Virus record (IMG/VR): IMGVR_UViG_3300046794_000044
Coordinates: 1-43,104 of that record
Direction: 5' to 3' (one strand)
Length of the DNA: 43,104 nt
Source: a virus
The translations under genes and the position numbers were made by a program. Position 1 is the first letter of the stretch; every line of letters starts with the position of its first letter. The notes under the pieces were generated by a model, which had not been told where the DNA came from, did no database searches, and was given only the letters and a program-made list of their open reading frames with translations. This document shows positions 28,282 through 36,222 of this stretch, in pieces.

Positions 28282-30872
28282 TAGACTCGCCTCCCGGAAG
28301 TAAAGAATTGACCGACCCACTCCACCGCTGAGATCGTCATCGGGAGAACGGGCTTGCTTTGGAACGTGACCTTGTGTTCCGTGTTGGCCCGACCCACAGG
28401 CACCGGGAATACCGATGTCGTGATAGGGATGCGGCCCACGAGGTTGTTCGAGTGACCGACTAGGCGTGCGTTGTACGCCGCCGTCTTGACGTTGGTCCCG
28501 TTGTAATCCGTCAGGAGTACGTCACAGCCACTCGTATCCGTGAAGCTCACGGTGTACTTGTTGACGACGAGCCGCCCGTTCACGATGGCCTTGTCGTGGT
28601 CGTCCCGGAAGTACGGCGCGGTCAGCGTGACGTAGCTCGGGTAGTCGAAGCCGACCACCATGTTGGCCCCCGCGATGGCCGGGTACTGCGCCACGAACGT
28701 GCCCCACCCAGTCATCTTCGCGTTGATGAGGAACTCGGCCTTGGTGCTGTCCGGCGTCACCCTCGCGTCCGCCCACATCTTCGTGGTCTGCCAGTTACCC
28801 CACTGTCCATTGATCGGGCCTGTGGACGTGATCGGGGTTTGGAGGTCAATGAAAGGTCGTGACCGGTCGGTCGTGTCCATGTTGAACTCCGCGACCACCG
28901 CGAGGATGTTCGATCCACCCGCCGCTGCATCCGGCATGAACCAGAACGTCAGCGGGCGCTGGCGGTACTGCGACATCGCTGCGATGTGCCCGCATGAGGC
29001 CGAGCATTCCCAGCGGCTCCACGAGTCGAACTCGCGGGACTGCGTGCCTGCCGCGTCGAGGTAGCTGTAGACGTAGAAGCCGTTGTCCACGCCGTCCGTG
29101 CGTACGAACAGTGTCGAGGGTGTATTCAGCGCCTCCAGTTCGATGGGTCGGCCCTTGATGTACCGGGCAAGCTGCTTGCTGATCTGGTACGTCTCGGGCA
29201 CGTCTTGGAACAGGCCAAGCTGGAACTGGCTGATGATGCCGCTGTATGACTGCGTGCCACCCGCCACTGCGGCGGTGCCGTAGAAGACGAAGTTGCCCGA
29301 GGTCACAGGCTGAGCCGTGCTCGCGTCCCGCTCGTGTGCCACCGCGCCCACCGACACGTCCTTCGGAGTGGCGAGTGAGTTGCCGGGGATGACGTACTGG
29401 TTCCGCAGGCCGAACATGAACAGGTTCTTGTTGTACGTGACGCACTTGGAGATCGTGTCGTCCTGCGCGCCGAGGGCGTACACCTGAATCGGATCGTCGT
29501 CCTGCACCGAGAACATCGTCTGCCGGAACCAATTGAAGTAGTCCCCGCTGCGCGACATGAAGATCGTGCCGTCCGCGACTATGACGAGGCGGTCCTGAAA
29601 CATCGTCATGAGACTGATCTTCTTGCCGAAGAAGTACGGGATCGCTGCCGTCTGGTCCTTGTCACCGCATACGCTCGGGGTGAACTGGGGGCATGTGAAG
29701 GTGCCGCCATTGTTCAGCACGCTCGGCGTAGAGCCAATGCAGAAGCTGTTGCCGTCCGGCGTGATGCCCGCGACCGCGAACACCTGTCCCGGAGTGATGA
29801 CTTGAGCCGGACCTTCCACCCACTTGCCGGTGGACCAGTAGCTGCCATCGTCGGTCTTGAACACCATGTAGTACGGGTCCACTTGGTTGTTCGCCTTCAC
29901 CTGCACCACCTTACCGTTACCGTGGATTGGCGACAGCTTGGCTACGTCATCGAGCGTGTTGTGGATGCCCCGGAACAGGGTGCCGTCACCGCCGTCGTCA
30001 ACGGACAGACTGGTGATGTGATCCATGAAGATCGTGCCGCCCATCGTTCCGAGGTTGGTGTAGCCCGCCGCATTAAGCTGGCTCGCAAGCTGTGATGCGA
30101 TGTTCTGTGGCGTGATCGACGCGGCTGCGTCACCGATCCACTTGTTCACCGCTGAGTTGTACGCGTTCACGCGGTCGTTCACCTGCTTCTGATAGTCCGA
30201 CGCGCCCGAGACGATGTCCGCCGTGCTCAGCAGGTTCGGGTAACTCGAAGCCATCGTGGTGTACGAGGCCGAGAAGACATGCCCGTCATCCGAGCGCGTG
30301 ATCTTGATCGTGTACGTGCGGCTGTACGCACCACCTCGACACCATGCGACGCCCTGCGTTGCGGTCTGCGCATAGCGGTCGTTGATGCTGTAGCCCGGAC
30401 CCAGCGTGTTCGCCGCGATGGCGAGGTAATCGCCCACCGTCGCGAGCGCGCTCACGCCACCTGTGATCCACGGCGCGAGGCCAGTGGCCGCTGCCGGGTT
30501 GGCGGTGCCGCCGTCCATGTACCAGACACCGAGGAAGCGGGCGTCCGTCTTGCAGTAGCAGAGGAACGGTGGGAGTTCGTACGGGCCAGCAGCGGCTGCT
30601 GTGCGGTACAGGAGGCTGTACTCCTTGCCCCGGTTGAAGAAGGTGTACTCGCGGTACAGGCGGATGTCGTTCTGCATGTTCGCAGTCAGCGCCGCCCCAG
30701 CCGCTGCCGTGACCATCGCCTTCAGGCTCGAACCCGGACGGCGTGCGAGGCCGACCACCGGGTCCGAGATCATGTTGACTTGCTCCCACATCTGACCGGG
30801 ATGCCGATCCTGCGGGACTTGTTCCGATACGCCGCGAGTCACGCTGGCGTAGGAGCCGACTACTTTACTCAT
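28281..30872 (-). CDS. Tail tubular protein B (nozzle)
   Basis: 863 residues (T7 gp12 has 794), ATG after AAGGAG. Starts VVGSYASVTRGVSEQVPQDR and is rich in beta strands, Trp and aromatic residues, as expected for the nozzle beta-propeller. RQTMFSVQDDDPIQVYALGA is a typical stretch. Lies just after tubular A, the fixed order in this family. It closes the tail tube and carries the fibres. Confidence 0.92.
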   Translation of the reverse strand: MSKVVGSYASVTRGVSEQVPQDRHPGQMWEQVNMISDPVVGLARRPGSSLKAMVTAAAGAALTANMQNDIRLYREYTFFNRGKEYSLLYRTAAAAGPYELPPFLCYCKTDARFLGVWYMDGGTANPAAATGLAPWITGGVSALATVGDYLAIAANTLGPGYSINDRYAQTATQGVAWCRGGAYSRTYTIKITRSDDGHVFSASYTTMASSYPNLLSTADIVSGASDYQKQVNDRVNAYNSAVNKWIGDAAASITPQNIASQLASQLNAAGYTNLGTMGGTIFMDHITSLSVDDGGDGTLFRGIHNTLDDVAKLSPIHGNGKVVQVKANNQVDPYYMVFKTDDGSYWSTGKWVEGPAQVITPGQVFAVAGITPDGNSFCIGSTPSVLNNGGTFTCPQFTPSVCGDKDQTAAIPYFFGKKISLMTMFQDRLVIVADGTIFMSRSGDYFNWFRQTMFSVQDDDPIQVYALGAQDDTISKCVTYNKNLFMFGLRNQYVIPGNSLATPKDVSVGAVAHERDASTAQPVTSGNFVFYGTAAVAGGTQSYSGIISQFQLGLFQDVPETYQISKQLARYIKGRPIELEALNTPSTLFVRTDGVDNGFYVYSYLDAAGTQSREFDSWSRWECSASCGHIAAMSQYRQRPLTFWFMPDAAAGGSNILAVVAEFNMDTTDRSRPFIDLQTPITSTGPINGQWGNWQTTKMWADARVTPDSTKAEFLINAKMTGWGTFVAQYPAIAGANMVVGFDYPSYVTLTAPYFRDDHDKAIVNGRLVVNKYTVSFTDTSGCDVLLTDYNGTNVKTAAYNARLVGHSNNLVGRIPITTSVFPVPVGRANTEHKVTFQSKPVLPMTISAVEWVGQFFTSGRRV

Positions 30873-30881
30873 GCGTTCTCC

Positions 30882-31493
30882 TTACCAGCCCGCACGAGCA
30901 CGGTTCCACCGCGACATGGGTCGCACGAGGCGGAGCTTCTCTTGCATCGAGGCGGACTGGAATAAATTAACTCTGTTCTGCCGAATGTTCTCGGCCTTGA
31001 GGAGGCGTTCCGCGATGGTGTATTCGCCGCCGATCTTGCTGTACTTGTTGTCGTCGCCGTCATAGGCGGATTGGAAGTCCAGCTTGGCCCGCGACGACAC
31101 GACTTGCTGTGCGAGCATCGGGAGGTCCGCGAAGGCGAGTTCGCGGACAACGGACACTGTTACCGGCGCGGTGCCGAAGATGGGCCGCAGGTCATACGAG
31201 GACGCGCTGCGGTCGTACAGCCGTGCGCCACGCTTGATGACTGCCGATGTACCGGCATCTACGTCAATCGCGTCCGGTGGCGCGTACACGAAGCCCAGGT
31301 CTGGATCGACGTTAAGCTGCGTGATGTCAGTGTTGAACCACCACCCTTCGCCTTGGACGAGAGTGCTGGCGTTCTCCAGCGCGTTCAGCGCGGACTGGAC
31401 GAACGGATGGTCTGCGTCAATAGCCTGCAAGGGCGCTTCACCCATCGTGCTTATACAGGCGTTGACGACATCGAGTTGCGACAGGCTACTCAT
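30882..31493 (-). CDS. Tail tubular protein A (adaptor)
   Basis: 203 residues (T7 gp11 has 196), ATG after GGAG. N-terminal LSQLDVVNACISTMGEAPLQ and ENASTLVQGEGWWFN are characteristic of the family; further on IAERLLKAENIR. It joins the portal to the nozzle and gives the gatekeeper ring onto which fibres dock. Follows the terminator after the capsid gene, so it depends on read-through or on the upstream promoters. Confidence 0.92.
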   Translation of the reverse strand: MSSLSQLDVVNACISTMGEAPLQAIDADHPFVQSALNALENASTLVQGEGWWFNTDITQLNVDPDLGFVYAPPDAIDVDAGTSAVIKRGARLYDRSASSYDLRPIFGTAPVTVSVVRELAFADLPMLAQQVVSSRAKLDFQSAYDGDDNKYSKIGGEYTIAERLLKAENIRQNRVNLFQSASMQEKLRLVRPMSRWNRARAGW

Positions 31494-31507
31494 GGAGACT
31501 CCATACG

Positions 31508-31545
31508 AAAAAACCCCGACTCCTTTTGAGAGCCGGGGCTGGGTT
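31508..31545 (-). terminator. Strong intrinsic terminator after the capsid gene
   Basis: The minus strand forms CCCCG-g-CTC, loop, GAG-t-CGGGG followed by TTTTTTC. It lies between capsid and tail tubular A, the same place as T-phi in T7. It should lower expression of tail genes relative to capsid. Confidence 0.92.
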
Positions 31546-31555
31546 TAACTACCGC

Positions 31556-32566
31556 TTATGCGGACTTGAGCACGCCTGCGAAGGCGGGGTTGTTCGGAGC
31601 AACGCCGAAGCTCAGGTGAGCGTCGATGAACCACAGCTTCGTGATCGGGTCGTAGAACACGTCCGACGTGAGCGGGATCGTCTCGCCTGCGAGCAGGGCA
31701 CGCGGGCTGAACACAGCCGCGACCGTCTTCGAGAAGTCACCGTCGTACGCGTTCGAGTTGCCCGCGTTCGAGAGGTAGTGACCCGACACGTTCGTGGTCG
31801 GCAGGTTGTTCGAGAAGTAGATCGGCACGCCAGCAGCCGAGATCGCCTTCGTCTTGATGGTCGTGCCATCCGACGTGACCAGTTCGCGGTCGATGAGGCG
31901 GTTGTTCTGGAGCAGCGTGTAGAAGTACTTCGGCTTCGTCACGATGACCAGACCGTCGTCATGCGGGTCCACGTCCTTGTCCGCCATCGCGGCGAACAGG
32001 TCCAGCAGCTTCGCTTCCAGCTTCACCGGATCGGTGTCGTCGCCGACTGCCGAGAACGCTGCCGAGGTGCCGGGTTGCCAGCCAGCCGGGTACTGGCTCA
32101 TGTCGGTGATCTGCGCGGCCTTGATCGCTTGGATGAAGAACGACTGGTCGAAGAACTTCGCGATCTCGATGCCGTGCTCCGTGCCGATTGCGGCGCGAGC
32201 GTCGTACGAGCTTTGGAAGTCGTCCAGCAGCGGCACCGTTGCGCGGGCATTCACCAGCGTGTCGATGGTCAGCTTGACCTTCTGCGTGCCGTTCACGGTC
32301 GCGTCGGGAGCCGTACCCGGCGTCACCTTCGAGAGCGTGGACTTGCCCACTTGGTAATTCGAGATCGTGCTCGTGCCCTTGACCGAACGGACCGGGACGA
32401 AGTTGCGGACGATGGAGCGACGCGCCAGCGTGTGTTCCACGACGCCGCCGTACTCCTCGATGACCAGCTTCAGCGGATCGGCTGCGCCGCCCGTACCGAC
32501 TTGCGTGTTGTTGCCGGTTTGCAGTTGCGCCATCGGGCGCGAGATGTTGACAACGGAAATACCCAT
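31556..32566 (-). CDS. Major capsid protein
   Basis: 336 residues (T7 gp10A has 345), ATG after AGGAG. Contains the early segment PLKLVIEEYGGVVEHTLARR typical of the T7 capsid E-loop region, IVRNFVPVRSVKGTSTISNY, and the C-terminal LWFIDAHLSFGVAPNNPAFAGVL. It has its own phage promoter just upstream and a strong terminator just downstream, as expected for the most abundant virion protein. No frameshift site for a gp10B-like minor form is evident. Confidence 0.95.
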   Translation of the reverse strand: MGISVVNISRPMAQLQTGNNTQVGTGGAADPLKLVIEEYGGVVEHTLARRSIVRNFVPVRSVKGTSTISNYQVGKSTLSKVTPGTAPDATVNGTQKVKLTIDTLVNARATVPLLDDFQSSYDARAAIGTEHGIEIAKFFDQSFFIQAIKAAQITDMSQYPAGWQPGTSAAFSAVGDDTDPVKLEAKLLDLFAAMADKDVDPHDDGLVIVTKPKYFYTLLQNNRLIDRELVTSDGTTIKTKAISAAGVPIYFSNNLPTTNVSGHYLSNAGNSNAYDGDFSKTVAAVFSPRALLAGETIPLTSDVFYDPITKLWFIDAHLSFGVAPNNPAFAGVLKSA

Positions 32567-32609
32567 TGAGGACTCCTATTTTTGAGATTGGCGGATGACA
32601 CGGTTGTGT

Positions 32610-32629
32610 GTCTTTTGGTCCAGCGAAAT
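32610..32629 (-). promoter_or_regulatory. Phage RNA polymerase promoter 3 (capsid)
   Basis: Identical 20-mer to the other copies, expected start G32612, 46 bases before the capsid ATG. Equivalent of T7 phi10. Confidence 0.88.
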
Positions 32630-32652
32630 TAAAAGACCCGCCGAAGCGGGCC
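32630..32652 (-). terminator. Intrinsic terminator after the scaffold gene
   Basis: Minus strand CCCGC-TTCG-GCGGG followed by TCTTTT, with an extra-stable UUCG-type loop. It ends the scaffold transcript and abuts promoter 3, giving a terminator-promoter module. Confidence 0.85.
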
Positions 32653-32658
32653 GTGGGA

Positions 32659-33495
32659 TCAGCCTCGGAAGGCCGCTCGGCGCTGCTGGAGCGCCTTGTA
32701 TTCAGGGGAGCCGTCCACCTGACGACCGCCTTGGCGCAGCTTCGCGACTTCCGCCGAGTACTGGGCCGGCGACAGGGCGTACGTTCCGGCCCCAGCACCT
32801 GCGCCCGCTGCGTTGGCGTTCACGGCCTTGGCGGTCGGGTTGTACGTCACGCCGCTGGCCGAGCGGTACTGGCTCACGAGGTACGCTGCCATCGCCTCGG
32901 CTTGGATGCCGCCTGCCGCGAGGGCCGCGTTCACCTGCTCCTTCTCGTGCGGCTCGGCGTTGGCGCTGCCCCATGCGAGCGTGTCCGCCCACATCTGCTC
33001 GTCACCGTCCGTGGCGTGGAGACACGCGGCCTTGATCTGCGCGTTCTTCTCCGCTGCTTGGCCTTGGAAGCGACCGTACGCCTCCTTGGCGAGGCCGAGG
33101 TGCTGCTCCCAGCCCGCGACACCCTTCTCTGCCAGCGCAGCCGCCAGCAGGCCGAAGTCGCCGCTTGCTGCCGCGATCACTGCCGGGTGGCTGTGGCTGA
33201 AGCCAGCGCGGGCCACGAAGTCCAGTGCCACGTCGAGCGCGGCATCGCCGGTCTTCTCGTAGCTGACGCTACCCTTGCCGGGATCGACCCAGCCGGATGC
33301 CTCGTTCGCCAGCGCCGCGACGGCGGCTGCATTGGCCTTGTCCTCGGGCGTCTCCGTGACGGAGTTGAGGGCCATGCTCGCGGTGAACTCGGGCGCTGCT
33401 GCGCCTTCCGCACCTGCTGCGGGACCGCCGCCGCCTGCGCCGCCTTCCAGCGCCATCTCGTCCATTACTGCGTACTTCTTACCGAATAGAATCAT
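32659..33495 (-). CDS. Capsid assembly scaffold protein
   Basis: 278 residues (T7 gp9 has 307), low in aromatic residues and rich in Ala, Gly and Glu. The N-terminus has disordered stretches (GGAGGGGPAAGAEGAAAPEF). A core follows with FDFVARAG-like and LGLAKEAYGRF segments, and the C-terminal end is basic (KALQQRRAAFRG), which typically binds the capsid protein. The ATG follows AGGGAT; the portal stop is two bases before. Position between portal and capsid settles the call. Confidence 0.9.
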   Translation of the reverse strand: MILFGKKYAVMDEMALEGGAGGGGPAAGAEGAAAPEFTASMALNSVTETPEDKANAAAVAALANEASGWVDPGKGSVSYEKTGDAALDVALDFVARAGFSHSHPAVIAAASGDFGLLAAALAEKGVAGWEQHLGLAKEAYGRFQGQAAEKNAQIKAACLHATDGDEQMWADTLAWGSANAEPHEKEQVNAALAAGGIQAEAMAAYLVSQYRSASGVTYNPTAKAVNANAAGAGAGAGTYALSPAQYSAEVAKLRQGGRQVDGSPEYKALQQRRAAFRG

Positions 33496-33497
33496 CG

Positions 33498-35057
33498 TTA
33501 TCCCTGTGCGTTAGGTTGATTGGGCTGGCCGCTCATGACGGCCTGTGCGACTGGGCGGGCTACCTGCTGCGCCAGTGCTGCTTGGTTTGCGTCCTGCATG
33601 TCTGCTGCCTGCTGGTCCGGCGTCTTGATGTACGTGTCCATGCTCACGCCGCGCCCCATGAAGATCGCCGTGGCGATGGCCGTGAGGTTCAGGACCGCGA
33701 GTGCCTGCGGCGGCATACCGCTGACCCCAGCGAGGTCTTGTAGCGCCAGCTTCAGGTTGTCGAGGTCGCCGTTGCGGGAGAGTGCGTCCAGACCGGTGAT
33801 GACCATCGGCTTGATGGCCTTGCCACCGATGTTCACGCCGCTGCGCGCCGTCAGCCAGTACGCCATCGGCATCTGGAAGTCGATCGCCAGCCGCGAGTAC
33901 ACGCCACCGAGGCTCGTCTCAAGCTCGTTCGCCTGCATACGAATCTCCTCCGCCGTCACGCGCTCTGCGTCACGAACCACCGATGAGCCGAGCAGGAACG
34001 CCTTGCCGATCCGGTTGATGTACTTCGTCGCCACCGTGTCGATGTACTGCATCGAGGCGCCGGTGCCGCTGTTGAGCGGGACGATGTCGTTAGCCACGCC
34101 GGGGAGCGCCGCGCCGTTCGCGCTGTTCTCCACGTCCTCGGGCCGCGTCGTGCCTGCCGGGTTCACCAGCCAGCGGAACTCGGATGCGAGGATCGCGCCC
34201 TTGACCTCGGCTTCGGACAGCATCGAGAGCGAGGCGAGGTCGCCTGCGATCTGCTCGACAAGGCCGGTGCCGTAGTCGTTGTCGTCGTGGAGTTCCCACG
34301 TCAGCGGGCGGTACGGGAGCGTCTCGTCCGTGTACTTGCCGTTGTACTTCTCGGGCAGGTCCAGGTCGTCAACGTGATGCGTGACGATGTAGTTCGCCTT
34401 GCCGTCCCACTTGACCCATGTGAAGTACTTGACCTCGGGGCAGTTCTGGTCGTCGGTGTTGGCGTACTTGTGGCTCGACGCCGCGCAGAAGTCCTGCACC
34501 TCCTGCTCCAGTTCATCGAACCGGACCTTCTCGTGGATCACGATCTGGAGGAGCTTGCCGCTCATGGACCGCTTCACGCAGTACCGCTTCAGCGACAGCA
34601 CGCGCATCGGCGTTTCCTTCTTGTCGTCCGCGAGGATCAACAGGCAGTTCCCTGTGACGATCAGGTGCTTCGCGGACTCGTACAGCTTGGGCCGGACGCC
34701 CATCTGATCGAGTTGCTTGATGCAGCCGCGCTCGGCCTCGGCCAGCATCTTCTGGATGTCGTCCGGGTTGAGCTTGAGTTGCTGCTGCAATGCCTGTGCG
34801 AACTTCGCGTCAATCTCATAGCGAAAGAACGGGCGGCTGGGTGCGAACAGGGCCAGCATCAGCTTGTTCGCGAGGTTGTTGACACCCTGCGCTCCGACGG
34901 ATTGGAAGTCCGTCTGAAGCTCCTCTAACTCCTCGTTGTAGCCGGGAGGTGTGATGAGGGTTGGCAGGGTGAACGCGCTGTACTTCTCGCAGCGCGTCAG
35001 CAGTGGGCGCTTGATCCCGCTAAGGGATTCCCACGCCTGCTCTGCCGTATTCCGCAT
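33498..35057 (-). CDS. Portal (head-tail connector) protein
   Basis: 519 residues (T7 gp8 has 536). ATG overlaps the previous stop as TGATG. Typical segments: EKYSAFTLPTLITPPGYNEE at the start and QGVNNLANKLMLALFAPSRP, then LGSSVVRDAERVTAEEIRM, which matches the family's clip/crown region. Forms the dodecameric ring at the packaging vertex, through which terminase pumps DNA. Confidence 0.96.
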   Translation of the reverse strand: MRNTAEQAWESLSGIKRPLLTRCEKYSAFTLPTLITPPGYNEELEELQTDFQSVGAQGVNNLANKLMLALFAPSRPFFRYEIDAKFAQALQQQLKLNPDDIQKMLAEAERGCIKQLDQMGVRPKLYESAKHLIVTGNCLLILADDKKETPMRVLSLKRYCVKRSMSGKLLQIVIHEKVRFDELEQEVQDFCAASSHKYANTDDQNCPEVKYFTWVKWDGKANYIVTHHVDDLDLPEKYNGKYTDETLPYRPLTWELHDDNDYGTGLVEQIAGDLASLSMLSEAEVKGAILASEFRWLVNPAGTTRPEDVENSANGAALPGVANDIVPLNSGTGASMQYIDTVATKYINRIGKAFLLGSSVVRDAERVTAEEIRMQANELETSLGGVYSRLAIDFQMPMAYWLTARSGVNIGGKAIKPMVITGLDALSRNGDLDNLKLALQDLAGVSGMPPQALAVLNLTAIATAIFMGRGVSMDTYIKTPDQQAADMQDANQAALAQQVARPVAQAVMSGQPNQPNAQG

Positions 35058-35542
35058 CAGCTAAGCGAGATGCCTGCGCCGTTGCCGGATGCACCCGACA
35101 TGCGGCTCGAACCGGCTGCTGCGAACTTGCGTCGCGGGTCGTTCGCGTCCAGCGCGGCGGTGGCTTCCGAATTCTGGCTAGTGTCCACCTTCGCCGTGCT
35201 CTGCGCGGCCTGCGAGGCTGCGTCGGCCTGCATCGTCGCTGCGTGCTGGGTATTCAGCGCGTTGTTATTGATCGCTGCCGTCTGCGCGGCTGCTTGGGCC
35301 GCTGCCGTTTGGCGTGCTGCCTCGGCTGCTGCTTGGGCCTGCTGTGCCTGCTGCGCGGCGGCTGCGTCGGCGGATGCCTTCTGGCTCGCTGCTGCTTGGG
35401 CCGTCGCTGCGGCCTGCTGGTCGGCTGCTGCCTTGATGGCTGCGGCTTGGTCGGCTGCGCCGCTGGCTTGCGCCGTGTCGTTACCACCGATGCCGAGCAC
35501 CTTCGTGATGGGCTTGATAATGCTTTTGAGAAGACCGCTCAT
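35057..35542 (-). CDS. Ala/Gln-rich head-associated protein (161 aa)
   Basis: ATG after GGAG. The first 20 residues (MSGLLKSIIKPITKVLGIGG) form an amphipathic, possibly membrane-seeking helix. Residues about 25-125 are almost only Ala, Gln, Ser and Asp, a very long low-complexity helix. The end reads DPNDPRRKF-like (DANDPRRKFAAAGSSRMSG). Genes of this kind precede the portal in phiKMV relatives and are annotated as head or virion-associated proteins. The stop overlaps the portal ATG. The role in head assembly is inference. Confidence 0.7.
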   Translation of the reverse strand: MSGLLKSIIKPITKVLGIGGNDTAQASGAADQAAAIKAAADQQAAATAQAAASQKASADAAAAQQAQQAQAAAEAARQTAAAQAAAQTAAINNNALNTQHAATMQADAASQAAQSTAKVDTSQNSEATAALDANDPRRKFAAAGSSRMSGASGNGAGISLS

Positions 35543-35545
35543 GTT

Positions 35546-36001
35546 TTAAATCTCCAAGTAAAGGGAATGGGCTGCGGTCGAGAATCCGAACCGCTCATAG
35601 ACGCGTGCCAGTTTCCTGTCGGACGGGTTTAGGGATGTTCCCGCCGCAACGCCCGCAGCGCCGGTGATCGTGGCGCAATGAATGAGCGCCTTGATGACCG
35701 GTCGAATGTTTGAGGCCGCTGGATCGACCTTGAGCAGCAACTGCTCGTACAGCACCTTGTCCCCGGCGCTCCACCACGGCACGTCGATGGACATGGCGAG
35801 GAGGTAGCCCCGGATCAGGATCAGTTCGAATGCACCGGAGCGCAGGACTTCTTGGACCCGCTCGCCGCTGACCGTGCCGAACCACTTCTTCGGCTGGCCT
35901 TCCATCGCCGCGCACTGGCGGTCAACGGCGGCATCCACAGCCGCCCACTGGTCCGGCGTGAAGTCCACGCCCCACACTGCGCCGTCAAGTGCCGATGACA
36001 T
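35546..36001 (-). CDS. GNAT-like or virion-associated protein (151 aa)
   Basis: ATG after GAGG, overlapping the previous gene by 17 bases. The C-terminal end, DRKLARVYERFGFSTAAHSL, has the YERFGF signature of the last strand-helix of GNAT acetyltransferases, but the acetyl-CoA loop (R/Q-x2-G-x-G/A) is not clear; GAAGVAAGTSLN could be a relic. Similar genes stand next to the portal in other phiKMV-like phages. Enzyme or structural protein remains open. Confidence 0.65.
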   Translation of the reverse strand: MSSALDGAVWGVDFTPDQWAAVDAAVDRQCAAMEGQPKKWFGTVSGERVQEVLRSGAFELILIRGYLLAMSIDVPWWSAGDKVLYEQLLLKVDPAASNIRPVIKALIHCATITGAAGVAAGTSLNPSDRKLARVYERFGFSTAAHSLYLEI

Positions 36002-36146
36002 AACCGTTCCTCAATCGTTGGAGAACCGTCTGGACGCCGAGTTGATACCCGGCCATCAGTTCGCTGGTTGAATTCGTGACTACTGGCGGCGGGAGTTCTT
36101 TCTCCAGCGCGGCCAGCATCTCAGGGGTAAGTCTTACTACTTCCAT
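35985..36146 (-). CDS. Small hypothetical protein (53 aa)
   Basis: ATG at 36146 follows GGAG. The frame is open upstream, but there it runs through the promoter and back into the RNA polymerase gene, so the short form is right. Starts MEVVRLTPEMLAALEKELPP and ends with a helix (QLGVQTVLQRLRNGY). First gene transcribed from promoter 4. Function unknown. Confidence 0.75.
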   Translation of the reverse strand: MEVVRLTPEMLAALEKELPPPVVTNSTSELMAGYQLGVQTVLQRLRNGYVIGT

Positions 36147-36164
36147 TGCGGCTCCTTTGTGTGC

Positions 36165-36184
36165 GTCTTTTGGTCCAGCGAAAT
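36165..36184 (-). promoter_or_regulatory. Phage RNA polymerase promoter 4 (head genes)
   Basis: Identical 20-mer to the other copies; expected start G36167, running left into the 53-residue gene and the portal operon. It lies directly after the polymerase gene, as the first structural promoter. Confidence 0.87.
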
Positions 36185-36193
36185 CAGAATCCG

Positions 36194-36213
36194 AATTCAA
36201 TGGACCAAAAGAC
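36194..36213 (+). promoter_or_regulatory. Divergent promoter variant, antisense to RNA polymerase gene
   Basis: Plus strand AATTCAATGGACCAAAAGAC matches the phage promoter at 17 of 20 positions, with identical bases 8-20 and changes at 2, 6 and 7. If active it would start at G36211 and read antisense through the polymerase gene. Two of the changed bases lie in the recognition half, so strength is uncertain. Confidence 0.5.
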
Positions 36214-36222
36214 AGAGAAACG

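Larger units (their letters stand above)
36165..36213. repeat. 13-bp inverted repeat made of two opposed promoter cores
   Basis: GTCTTTTGGTCCA (36165-36177) and TGGACCAAAAGAC (36201-36213) are perfect reverse complements around a 23-base centre. As RNA it makes a 13-bp stem just after the polymerase stop; as DNA it gives two divergent promoter cores. None of the other three promoter copies has the second arm. Confidence 0.9.

Noticed and set aside
31556-32566. A programmed frameshift giving a second capsid form, as in T7 gp10B
   Set aside because: There is no slippery run near the end of the gene, and the strong terminator starts 11 bases after the stop.
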